In this document: positions 24,298-30,600 of the stretch, one piece after another
How the letters are laid out: every line of letters begins with the position of its first letter
Numbering within the stretch: position 1 is the stretch's first letter
Assembly (NCBI GenBank): GCA_040752195.1
Contig: JBFMFC010000010.1
Location: forward strand, 1-64,000
Reading direction: 5' to 3'
DNA length: 64,000 bases
Source of the DNA: DSNY01 sp040752195
Lineage (GTDB): Bacteria > Pseudomonadota > Gammaproteobacteria > Burkholderiales > Burkholderiaceae_F
The notes under the pieces: model-generated
Databases searched by the model: none
What the model was told of the DNA's origin: nothing
The model's input: the letters and a program-made list of their open reading frames with translations, nothing else
Translations under genes and position numbers: made by a program

Positions 24298-25326
24298 ATG
24301 CCGGGACCCGTCGTCGTCGACATCGAAGGCAAGTCGCTCACCGCGGCGGAGCGCGCGCGGCTCGCGCATCCGCTGGTCGGCATGGTGATCCTGTTTGCGC
24401 GCAACTTTGCGTCGAACCGCCAGCTCGCGGAGTTGACCGCGGAGATCCACGCGCTGCGCTCTCCGCCCTTGCTGATCGCGGTCGACCACGAGGGCGGGCG
24501 CGTGCAGCGCTTCCGCGATGGTTTCACCGCGATTCCGGCGATGCAGGATCTCGGCAGGCTGTGGGATCAGGACGTTCTGCTCGCGACCAGGATCGCAGTG
24601 TCGGCCGGTTACGTGCTCGGCGCGGAACTGCGCGCGCACGGCGTGGACCTGAGTTTCACCCCGGTGCTCGACCTGGCGTGGGGCCGCAGCGGGGTGATCG
24701 GCGATCGGGCACTGCATGCCGACGCGCGGGTCGTCGCGATGCTCGCGAACCATCTCGCGCACGGCTTGCTGCTCGCCGGCATGGCCAACTGCGGCAAGCA
24801 CTTTCCCGGGCACGGCTGGGCCGAAGCCGACTCGCACGTTGCGATCCCGGTCGACGAGCGGCCGCTGAACGAGATTCTGCACGCCGATGCCGCGCCCTAC
24901 CGCTGGCTCGGCGCCTCGCTTGCGTCCGTCATGCCGGCGCACGTGATCTACTCGAAAGTCGACCGACAGCCGGCGGGCTTCTCGCGGATCTGGATCGAGG
25001 ACGTGCTGCGAAAGCGCCTCGGTTTTACCGGCGCGGTGTTCAGCGACGACCTGTCGATGGAAGGCGCGCGCGTCGCCGGCGACATTGTGCAGAGCGCCCA
25101 GGCCGCGCTCGATGCCGGCTGCGACTTCATCCTGGTGTGCAATGCCCCGGCAGCCGCCGACCGCGCATTGTCCGGCATCCGATGGCAGCCGACCGAATCG
25201 TTCGCGCAGCGGCTCGAGCGGCTGCGCCCGCGCGGGCCGGCGCCGACGATGGCCGAATTGCGGTCGAGCGAGCTGTATCGCAGCGCGCTCGCGGACCTCG
25301 AAACCTGGCGTGCCGCGCTGGCCTGA
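24298..25326 (+). CDS. nagZ: Beta-N-acetylhexosaminidase NagZ
   Basis: Cytoplasmic glycoside hydrolase family 3 enzyme that removes GlcNAc from anhydro-muropeptides in cell-wall recycling. Substrate motif VDHEGGRVQRF at residues 62-72; catalytic loop KHFPGHG with Asp178 and His180 (ADSH); nucleophile Asp250 in FSDDLSMEGA. At 342 aa it matches E. coli NagZ (341). It closes the lepA-nagZ gene series and converges on efp with a 17-nt gap. Confidence 0.96.
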   Translation: MPGPVVVDIEGKSLTAAERARLAHPLVGMVILFARNFASNRQLAELTAEIHALRSPPLLIAVDHEGGRVQRFRDGFTAIPAMQDLGRLWDQDVLLATRIAVSAGYVLGAELRAHGVDLSFTPVLDLAWGRSGVIGDRALHADARVVAMLANHLAHGLLLAGMANCGKHFPGHGWAEADSHVAIPVDERPLNEILHADAAPYRWLGASLASVMPAHVIYSKVDRQPAGFSRIWIEDVLRKRLGFTGAVFSDDLSMEGARVAGDIVQSAQAALDAGCDFILVCNAPAAADRALSGIRWQPTESFAQRLERLRPRGPAPTMAELRSSELYRSALADLETWRAALA

Positions 25327-25343
25327 GACGCAGGCGCGCGCGT

Positions 25344-25910
25344 TTACGCCCGCTCGACGTAGGTGCCGTCGTCCGTCTTGACGCGGATTTTCTCGCCCGC
25401 GCTGACAAACGGCGGGACCTGAACGGTGATGCCCGTTTCCAGCTTGGCCGGCTTGAAAGTCGTCGTCGCGGTTGCGTTCTTGATGGCCGGCTCGGTTTCC
25501 ACGACCTCCAGCACCACGGTGGCCGGAAGTTCGACGCCGATCGTGCGACCGTTGTGGAAGTTGATGTCGACCTCCATGCCCGGCAGCAGGTACCCGGTCT
25601 GCCCCTCAAGGTAGTCCGCCGACAGCGTGAGCTGCTCGTAGGTCTCGTTGTCCATGAAGACGTAGCTGTCGCCGTCCTGGTACGAGTAGACCATCCGGCG
25701 CTTGTCGATGTAGGGGCGTTCGACCTTCTCGTCGGTCGACAGCCGTTCGTTTCGCTTCTGCCCGGTCTCGATGTCCTTCATCTCGAGCTGCATGTACGCG
25801 CCGCCGCGGCCGCCGACGTGGACGTGGTAGCTCTTCAGGACGCGCCACAGGCGCTTGTCCCACTCGATCAGGTTGCCGGCGCGGATTTCGGTGGCGAGGA
25901 TCTTGGCCAT
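25344..25910 (-). CDS. efp: Translation elongation factor P, alphaproteobacterial-like with Arg at the tip
   Basis: Relieves ribosome stalling at polyproline. The 188-aa product has the three usual domains: KOW-like N-terminal, OB and C-terminal. The loop that carries the modified residue reads VGGRGGAY with Arg35 in place of the Lys of KPGKGGAF-type proteins. The rest (ERPYIDKRR, ETYEQLTL, KPAKLETG, VPPFVSAGEKI) looks like EF-P of alphaproteobacteria rather than the beta type with an NKSGRNA loop. Start 25910 has AGGAA upstream. No earP-type modification gene is adjacent. Confidence 0.93.
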   Translation of the reverse strand: MAKILATEIRAGNLIEWDKRLWRVLKSYHVHVGGRGGAYMQLEMKDIETGQKRNERLSTDEKVERPYIDKRRMVYSYQDGDSYVFMDNETYEQLTLSADYLEGQTGYLLPGMEVDINFHNGRTIGVELPATVVLEVVETEPAIKNATATTTFKPAKLETGITVQVPPFVSAGEKIRVKTDDGTYVERA

Positions 25911-25955
25911 TGGAATTTCCTGCAGATGGGGCGGCGGTGCCGCCGCAACGCCTCG

Positions 25956-25961
25956 TAAAAT
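25956..25961 (+). promoter_or_regulatory. Candidate -10 element of uvrC, within a palindrome
   Basis: TAAAAT is the centre of the perfect inverted repeat GCCTCG-TAAAAT-CGAGGC (25950-25967). It would start RNA near 25968, about 50 nt before uvrC. No -35 is evident, so a factor binding the palindrome may matter. Confidence 0.35.
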
Positions 25962-25991
25962 CGAGGCATCGTGTTTTCTGGAAAGCCCGCC

Positions 25992-25997
25992 ATTATA
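25992..25997 (-). promoter_or_regulatory. Candidate -10 element of efp, within a palindrome
   Basis: On the minus strand this is a perfect TATAAT. It is the centre of GCCCGCC-ATTATA-GGCGGGC (25985-26004, plus strand), a perfect 7-bp inverted repeat. RNA would start near 25985, giving a 75-nt efp leader. No good -35 is visible. Confidence 0.45.
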
Positions 25998-26018
25998 GGC
26001 GGGCGGGCCTGTCCGGCC

Positions 26019-27878
26019 GTGCCCGACTCCACCATCGAAGCCTTCGACCCGCGCGCCGTCGTCGACCGCCTGCCGCAGCTTCCCGGCGTGTACCGGATGC
26101 TCGACGCGGCGGGCAACGTCCTGTACGTCGGCAAGGCGCGCGACCTGAGAAAGCGCGTCGCGTCGTACTTCAACAAGGGCGTCGGTCCGCGCACGGCGCA
26201 CATGCTCGCGCGTGTGGCCGCGATCGAGACGACGGTCACACGCTCGGAAGCCGAGGCGCTGCTGCTGGAAAACAACCTCATCAAGTCGCTCGCGCCCCGA
26301 TACAACATCCTGTTCCGCGACGACAAGTCATACCCGTACCTCAGGTTCACCGACCACCGTTTCCCGCGAATCGCGTACTACCGCGGCGCGACCGACCGCA
26401 AGGCGCGCTACTTCGGACCGTATCCGAACGCGTGGGCGGTCAAGGACAGCATCCGGGTCCTGCAGCAGGTGTTCCGGCTGCGCACCTGCGAAGACACGGT
26501 GTTCAACCACCGCTCGCGTCCGTGCCTGTTGCATCAGATCCAGCGCTGTAGCGCGCCGTGCGTCGGGCTGATCGACGAGGCGAGCTACGCGCAAGATGTC
26601 GACCGCGCGGTGCGCTTCCTGCGCGGCGAGACGAGCCAGGTGATCGCCGAGCTGGAGGGGCGGATGCAGGCGCTCTCGGACGAGCTGCGGTTCGAGGAGG
26701 CCGCGGCGGTGCGCGATCAGCTCGGGTCGCTTGCTCGCGTGCTGCACCAGCAGGCCGTCGACACGACGGGTGGTGACACCGACGCCGACGTGATCGCGGT
26801 CGCGCTCGATGGCGGGCAGGCCTGCGCCAACCTCGCGATGGTGCGCGGAGGTCGCCATCTCGGCGACAAACCGTACTTCCCGGCCACGGCGGGACGCGGC
26901 GGCGACGCCGGGGCCGACGCCGGAGAGATCCTCGAGGCTTTCATCTCGCAGCACTACGCCGACCACGCGCCACCGGGTGTGCTGATCGTCAACGCCGACG
27001 TCGACGCGGCCGAACTGCAGGCCATGCTCGGCGACGACGTGCGCCGCGTGCAGATCGTCCGCCAGCCGCAGGGCCAGCGGCGGCACTGGCTCGAGATGGC
27101 GGAGGCCAACGCGAAGCTCGCGCTGGCGCGCCGGCTTGCCGAAGAGGGTTCACAGGCTGCACGTACGCGCGCCCTCGTCGAGACGCTGGGGATCGACCTC
27201 GCGGATGGCGATGCCGCGAAACTGCGCATCGAGTGCTTCGACGTCAGCCACACGATGGGCGAGGCGACCCAGGCAGCGTGCGTCGTCTATCACGACCACG
27301 CGCTGCAACCGGCCGAGTACCGCCGCTTCAACATCGAAGGGGTCACGCCCGGCGACGACTACGCGGCGATGCGGCAGGTGCTGACCAGGCGATACACGCC
27401 GGTGGCGCGCGGGGAGGCCGCTTTGCCCGGCCTGGTCCTGGTCGACGGCGGCGCGGGTCAGGTCTCGGTCGCGAGGCAGGTGTTCGAGGAGCTCGGGCTC
27501 GACAGCGGCGTCATCGTCGGCGTCGCCAAGGGCGAAGGGCGCAAGGTCGGGCTCGAGGAACTCGTGTTCGCCGACGATCGACCTTCGCTCGCGCTCGGCC
27601 GCGAGTCGCAGGCACTGATGCTGATCGCGCAGATCCGCGACGAAGCGCACCGCTTCGCGATCACCGGCATGCGCGCGCGGCGCGCCAAGGCGCGGCAGAC
27701 CTCGCAGCTGGAGGAACTCGACGGCATCGGGCCGAAGCGACGCCAGAAGCTGCTGGCCCGCTTCGGCGGGCTGCGCGGGCTGCGCGCGGCGTCGATCGAG
27801 GACATCGCTCAGGTCGAAGGCGTTTCGCGTAAGCTGGCCGAGCGCATCTACGCGCAACTGCACGGACAACCGGGTTGA
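26019..27878 (+). CDS. uvrC: Excinuclease ABC subunit C
   Basis: Makes both incisions in nucleotide excision repair. The GIY-YIG nuclease domain is at the N-terminus (GVYRM, VLYVGKARDLRKRV), a UVR motif lies near residue 200-240, the RNase H-like endonuclease domain is in the middle (RIECFDVSHTMGEATQA), and a helix-hairpin-helix pair ends the protein (LDGIGPKRRQKLL). The GTG at 26019 gives 619 aa and the usual N-terminus; an upstream in-frame GTG at 25971 would extend through the control palindromes. pgsA starts immediately after the stop, a common pairing. Confidence 0.95.
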   Translation: MPDSTIEAFDPRAVVDRLPQLPGVYRMLDAAGNVLYVGKARDLRKRVASYFNKGVGPRTAHMLARVAAIETTVTRSEAEALLLENNLIKSLAPRYNILFRDDKSYPYLRFTDHRFPRIAYYRGATDRKARYFGPYPNAWAVKDSIRVLQQVFRLRTCEDTVFNHRSRPCLLHQIQRCSAPCVGLIDEASYAQDVDRAVRFLRGETSQVIAELEGRMQALSDELRFEEAAAVRDQLGSLARVLHQQAVDTTGGDTDADVIAVALDGGQACANLAMVRGGRHLGDKPYFPATAGRGGDAGADAGEILEAFISQHYADHAPPGVLIVNADVDAAELQAMLGDDVRRVQIVRQPQGQRRHWLEMAEANAKLALARRLAEEGSQAARTRALVETLGIDLADGDAAKLRIECFDVSHTMGEATQAACVVYHDHALQPAEYRRFNIEGVTPGDDYAAMRQVLTRRYTPVARGEAALPGLVLVDGGAGQVSVARQVFEELGLDSGVIVGVAKGEGRKVGLEELVFADDRPSLALGRESQALMLIAQIRDEAHRFAITGMRARRAKARQTSQLEELDGIGPKRRQKLLARFGGLRGLRAASIEDIAQVEGVSRKLAERIYAQLHGQPG

Positions 27879-28463
27879 ATGCCAATGCCGCTGAACATGC
27901 CGATGATTCTGACCTGGGCGCGGATCGTGATGATCCCGATGGTCGTCGGCGTGTTCTATCTGCCCGACGCGCTGCTGCCTGCCCACTGGAAGAACGCGTC
28001 GGCGTGCGCGCTGTTCACGCTGGCGGCGATCACCGACGGCTTCGACGGCTACCTCGCGCGCAAGTACGGGCAGATCACGCGGCTCGGCGCCTTCCTCGAT
28101 CCGGTCGCCGACAAGCTGATGGTGTGCGCGGCGCTGGTCGTGCTGCTCGGGCTCGGCCGCGTCGACGAGTTCGTCGCGCTCGTGATCGTCGGCCGCGAGA
28201 TCACCGTCTCGGCGCTGCGCGAATGGATGGCACAGATCGGCGCCTCGGCGAGCGTCGCCGTCAACTGGCTCGGCAAGCTCAAGACCGTCATGCAGATGGT
28301 CGCGATCCCCGTGCTGCTGTACCACGACCCGCTGTTCGGCGTGGTGCCGGTCGCCACGATCGGAACCTGGCTGATCTACATTGCTGCGGCGCTGACCGTG
28401 TACTCGATGCTGTATTACCTTAAGCTCGCCTGGCCGCACCTGGTCGAACGCGACGGGTCGTGA
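27879..28463 (+). CDS. pgsA: CDP-diacylglycerol--glycerol-3-phosphate 3-phosphatidyltransferase
   Basis: Committed step to phosphatidylglycerol, an integral membrane enzyme. The CDP-alcohol phosphatidyltransferase motif is complete: DGFDGYLAR, then G and LDPVADK at the required spacing (about residues 48-72). Four to five hydrophobic helices can be seen. Length is 194 aa. It follows uvrC without a gap, as in E. coli and many relatives. The tRNA promoter begins 21 bp after the stop. Confidence 0.95.
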   Translation: MPMPLNMPMILTWARIVMIPMVVGVFYLPDALLPAHWKNASACALFTLAAITDGFDGYLARKYGQITRLGAFLDPVADKLMVCAALVVLLGLGRVDEFVALVIVGREITVSALREWMAQIGASASVAVNWLGKLKTVMQMVAIPVLLYHDPLFGVVPVATIGTWLIYIAAALTVYSMLYYLKLAWPHLVERDGS

Positions 28464-28484
28464 GACCCGCGATGCCCCGGACTT

Positions 28485-28512
28485 TTGACAGTCGGGATGA
28501 CGCCGCTATAAT
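28485..28512 (+). promoter_or_regulatory. Consensus sigma-70 promoter of tRNA cluster
   Basis: -35 TTGACA (28485-28490), a 16-bp spacer, -10 TATAAT (28507-28512): both hexamers are perfect. The discriminator TCGCGCCGC is GC-rich, as in stringently controlled stable-RNA promoters. Predicted start is near 28519, six bases before the tRNA-Gly. Confidence 0.9.
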
Positions 28513-28524
28513 TCGCGCCGCTTT

Positions 28525-28600
28525 GCGGGAATAGCTCAGTTGGTAGAGCGCAACCTTGCCAAGGTTGAGGTCGCGAGTTCGAGACTCGTTTCCCGCTCCA
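28525..28600 (+). tRNA. glyT: tRNA-Gly (GCC)
   Basis: 76-nt tRNA with encoded CCA. Acceptor GCGGGAA (28525-28531) pairs with TTCCCGC (28590-28596). The D arm has AGCTCAGTTGGTAGAGC and the T loop has GTTCGAG. The anticodon loop is TTGCCAA, anticodon GCC. It is the first transcript element of the tRNA promoter. The symbol is a placeholder; the anticodon is certain. Confidence 0.97.
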
Positions 28601-28606
28601 GTTTGC

Positions 28607-28635
28607 AAAGGGGAGGCCAAGCGCTTCCCCTTTTT
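28607..28635 (+). terminator. Intrinsic terminator after tRNA-Gly
   Basis: Arms AAAGGGGAGGC (28607-28617) and GCTTCCCCTTT (28623-28633) form an 11-bp stem with one G-U pair and a 5-nt loop, ending in a run of five T (28631-28635). It lies 6 nt past the tRNA-Gly CCA. It suggests that tRNA-Cys and tRNA-Leu rely partly on their own promoter or on read-through. Confidence 0.7.
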
Positions 28636-28638
28636 CTT

Positions 28639-28654
28639 CCGGTGCGCGCACCGG
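28639..28654. repeat. Perfect 16-bp palindrome before tRNA-Cys
   Basis: CCGGTGCGCGCACCGG reads identically on both strands. It sits 7 bp before a TACAAT (28662-28667) that is the likely -10 for tRNA-Cys, so it occupies the -35 zone. It could be an operator or chance in GC-rich DNA. Confidence 0.5.
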
Positions 28655-28661
28655 GCGCCGC

Positions 28662-28667
28662 TACAAT
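28662..28667 (+). promoter_or_regulatory. Candidate -10 element for tRNA-Cys and tRNA-Leu
   Basis: TACAAT (five of six consensus bases), 10 bp before tRNA-Cys and downstream of the tRNA-Gly terminator. No -35 is recognisable; the palindrome at 28639-28654 lies where it would be. Confidence 0.4.
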
Positions 28668-28676
28668 GCAGTGCGC

Positions 28677-28750
28677 GGCGGGGTGGCAGAGTGGCCATGC
28701 AGCGGACTGCAAATCCGTGGACGCCGGTTCGATTCCGACCCCCGCCTCCA
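28677..28750 (+). tRNA. cysT: tRNA-Cys (GCA)
   Basis: 74-nt tRNA with encoded CCA. Acceptor GGCGGGG (28677-28683) pairs with CCCCGCC (28740-28746). The anticodon loop CTGCAAA gives anticodon GCA, and the T loop is GTTCGATTC. Probably the only tRNA for cysteine, as is usual. Confidence 0.97.
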
Positions 28751-28791
28751 AGTTCTCGATCTCACGCCGCCACGCGCGTGAGCGGACGGAC

Positions 28792-28882
28792 GCCGCGGTG
28801 GTGAAACTGGTAGACACAGCGGACTTAAAATCCGCCGCAAGCGCAAGCGAGCATGCCGGTTCGAGTCCGGCCCGCGGCACCA
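28792..28882 (+). tRNA. leuZ: tRNA-Leu (TAA)
   Basis: 91-nt class II tRNA with encoded CCA. Acceptor GCCGCGG (28792-28798) pairs with CCGCGGC (28872-28878). The anticodon loop CTTAAAA gives TAA. The long variable arm (GCCGCAAGCGCAAGCGAGC region) is expected for leucine. It reads UUA/UUG, which are rare in this high-GC genome. The DUF1178 gene starts 10 nt later. Confidence 0.96.
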
Positions 28883-28892
28883 CCGGCTGACC

Positions 28893-29336
28893 ATGGCACT
28901 GAAAGTCTTCGATCTGCGCTGCGACAGCGAACACGCGTTCGAGGGATGGTTCGGCTCCGAGGGCGACTTCGAGTCGCAGCAGGCGCGCGGGCTGCTCGAG
29001 TGCCCGCTGTGCGGTTCAAAGGAAATCCGCCGGCTGCCGAGCGCACCGCGGCTGAACCTCGGCGCGTCCGCGGCCGAACCGAAGCAGGATGCTGCGCTTC
29101 CCACAGCCGCGCAGATGCAGGCCCTGCTGGTCAAAATGGCGCGCGAGATCGCGGCCAACACCGAGGACGTCGGCGAGCGCTTCGCCGAAGAGGCGCGCCG
29201 CATCCACTACCGCGAGGCACCGGAGCGGGGCATTCGCGGCGTCACGTCGAAGCAGGAGGCCGAGGCGCTCGAGGAAGAGGGCATTCGCGTGATGCCGCTG
29301 CCCTTCGCCCACCTGCTGAAGGATCCGCTGCAGTAG
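28893..29336 (+). CDS. DUF1178 family protein
   Basis: Conserved proteobacterial protein of unknown function, 147 aa. The N-terminus KVFDLRCDSEHAFEGWF and CPLCGSKEIRRLPSAPR near residue 45 form the typical opening, with Cys9, Cys46 and Cys49 suggesting a zinc-ribbon-like knuckle. The C-terminal half has GERFAEEARRIHYREAPERG, the strongest family signature. No membrane segment or signal peptide. It follows tRNA-Leu by 10 nt and may be transcribed with it. Confidence 0.85.
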   Translation: MALKVFDLRCDSEHAFEGWFGSEGDFESQQARGLLECPLCGSKEIRRLPSAPRLNLGASAAEPKQDAALPTAAQMQALLVKMAREIAANTEDVGERFAEEARRIHYREAPERGIRGVTSKQEAEALEEEGIRVMPLPFAHLLKDPLQ

Positions 29337-29405
29337 CCTGACTCGAACCGCGCCGCGCGGCGGCGGGGCGCGGCGATGCGCCTCGTCCGCCGACGCGGAT
29401 CGGCC

Positions 29406-29849
29406 TCAGGGCCGGATGTACGCGTAACCCGCCGCCTGCTTTTCCATCAGCTCGACGACGCCGGCCGGTACGTAGCCGATGTTAGGAAGCATGTCGGCGC
29501 GCGTGACCTTCTGGTTGCGCATCGTGTTCTCGCACGCGACGAACTTGACGCCGCCGGCGAGCAGTTCGGCGACGCGGCCGCCGACTTCGGAGTCCATCTT
29601 CAGCATCGCGAGCCCCGGGCCGTAGGCGACGACTTCGGCATCCACTGTGTCCTTACCGAGCGCGTCGCGCACATTGCGGATGTTGTTCAGCGTCAGATTC
29701 CACTTCGCCGGGTCCTTGTCGCTGACCTGGAACACGACGCGGTGCTTTGCGGACGCGGCAGCGGACTGCTGCGCCAGCGCGGGCGAGAGCGGCGCAGCGA
29801 GCGCTGCCGCGAACACGATCGATGCAAGAACCCAGTGGCTCCGTTTCAT
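29406..29849 (-). CDS. Secreted DsrE-like protein, divergent from ECF sigma operon
   Basis: 147 aa with a signal peptide (basic MKRS, hydrophobic 8-20, cleavage likely after LSPALA). The mature part is one DsrE/DsrF/TusD-like domain: VVFQVSDKD at about 38-46, then the strand AEVVAYGPGL and VKFVACENTM with Cys106, the position of the sulfur-carrying or redox Cys in this fold, then MLPNIGYVPAGVVELMEKQ and GYAYIRP. AAGGAGA precedes the ATG at 29849. The same domain recurs in the anti-sigma factor at 30597. A candidate ECF promoter lies at 29899-29926. The reaction and substrate are unknown. Confidence 0.85.
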   Translation of the reverse strand: MKRSHWVLASIVFAAALAAPLSPALAQQSAAASAKHRVVFQVSDKDPAKWNLTLNNIRNVRDALGKDTVDAEVVAYGPGLAMLKMDSEVGGRVAELLAGGVKFVACENTMRNQKVTRADMLPNIGYVPAGVVELMEKQAAGYAYIRP

Positions 29850-29898
29850 CCTTGTCTCCTTGGTATGCGGGGCGCCGGGGTCGGCCCCTCGTGGGCTT

Positions 29899-29926
29899 AA
29901 GACGCGGCAGCGCCCGCGAATATTCC
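29899..29926 (-). promoter_or_regulatory. Candidate ECF-sigma promoter of the DsrE-like gene
   Basis: On the minus strand: -35 GGAATAT (29920-29926), a 15-bp spacer, -10 CGTCTT (29899-29904). It mirrors the sigma operon's own promoter (29967-29994) in both elements and in spacing. RNA would start near 29893, 44 nt before the gene. Confidence 0.6.
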
Positions 29927-29972
29927 ATCGTCGCCGATGCTGCGCCGCCGATGCTGCGCCGCCGATGGAATA
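29921..29972. repeat. 10-bp inverted repeat around a 14-bp tandem repeat
   Basis: TATTCCATCG (29921-29930) and CGATGGAATA (29963-29972) are perfect inverted copies and form the two divergent -35 elements. Between them the 14-mer GATGCTGCGCCGCC is repeated twice in tandem (29936-29949, 29950-29963), with a third partial copy. The region could expand or contract by slippage and so alter the spacing of the two promoters. Confidence 0.85.
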
Positions 29973-29994
29973 ATCGACGCTTGCCGTGCGTCTA
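29967..29994 (+). promoter_or_regulatory. Candidate ECF-sigma promoter of the sigma/anti-sigma operon
   Basis: -35 GGAATAA (29967-29973), a 15-bp spacer, -10 CGTCTA (29989-29994). This bipartite pattern is typical of ECF sigma autoregulatory promoters. RNA would start near 30000, so translation must begin downstream, consistent with the TTG at 30037. Confidence 0.6.
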
Positions 29995-30025
29995 TCCAGC
30001 GAACATCGGCGCCGAACGACCACCC

Positions 30026-30031
30026 GGGAGG
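30026..30031 (+). promoter_or_regulatory. Ribosome binding site that fixes the ECF sigma start
   Basis: GGGAGG lies 5 nt before TTG at 30037. The longer frame opening at GTG 29986 lies upstream of the predicted RNA start and has no such site, so the TTG is preferred. Confidence 0.7.
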
Positions 30032-30036
30032 ATCGA

Positions 30037-30600
30037 TTGAGGCGACTGCTCGGCCTGCTCGGACCGCCGCGCGAACTCGCGCAGGCGGTCGAAGCGAACC
30101 GGAATCGCCTGTACCGGGTCGCCTTCTCGTGGTGCCACGACCCCGCGCTCGCCGACGACCTCGTTCAGGAGGCGATGTCGAAAGCGCTGCAAAACGCCGC
30201 GCAGCTGCGCAGCGTCGACAGCGCCGTGCCGTGGTTGTTCGCGATCCTGAACAATTGCTGGCGCGACCATCTGCGGCGGCGACGCGAAGGCGAGGACATC
30301 GACGCGATCGACGAAGCCGACCTGCCGCTGCGCGACTCGGCCGAGGACGACTGCTCGCGCGCGCAGATCGCTGCCCGCGTGCGCAGCGCCGTCGCGGCGC
30401 TGCCCGTCGGGCAGCGCGAGGTCGTGACGCTGGTCGACCTGGAGGAGTTCAGCTATGCGGAGGTCGCCGCGATCCTGTCGATCCCCGTCGGCACCGTGAT
30501 GAGCCGGTTGTCGCGTGCGCGCTGCGCGCTGCGCGAGGCGCTGGTCGAGCAAGTCCGCGGCGAGTCGCCGGCGCTGCGACTACTGAAGGGGCGCACGTGA
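30037..30600 (+). CDS. ECF-family RNA polymerase sigma factor
   Basis: 187 aa, TTG start. Region 2 spans about residues 14-80 (RLYRVAFSWCHDPALADDLVQEAMSKAL, shown in parts: the DDLVQEAMSKAL helix and VPWLFAILNNCWRDHLRRR). Region 4 covers about 117-170 (LPVGQREVVTLVDLEEFSYAE, GTVMSRLSRARCALRE). It is a second ECF factor, clearly different from RpoE at 13643. The stop overlaps the GTG of the anti-sigma gene (GTGA), so the pair is translated together. It most likely drives its own promoter and the divergent DsrE-like gene. Confidence 0.9.
   Translation: MRRLLGLLGPPRELAQAVEANRNRLYRVAFSWCHDPALADDLVQEAMSKALQNAAQLRSVDSAVPWLFAILNNCWRDHLRRRREGEDIDAIDEADLPLRDSAEDDCSRAQIAARVRSAVAALPVGQREVVTLVDLEEFSYAEVAAILSIPVGTVMSRLSRARCALREALVEQVRGESPALRLLKGRT

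Noticed and set aside
28840..28856. GCGCAAGCGCAAGCGAGC-like short repeat
   Set aside because: It is the variable arm of tRNA-Leu, not a separate repeat.
29986..30036. Longer N-terminus for the ECF sigma factor (GTG at 29986)
   Set aside because: It overlaps the -10 of the predicted promoter and would begin upstream of the RNA start, while TTG 30037 has a clear ribosome site.
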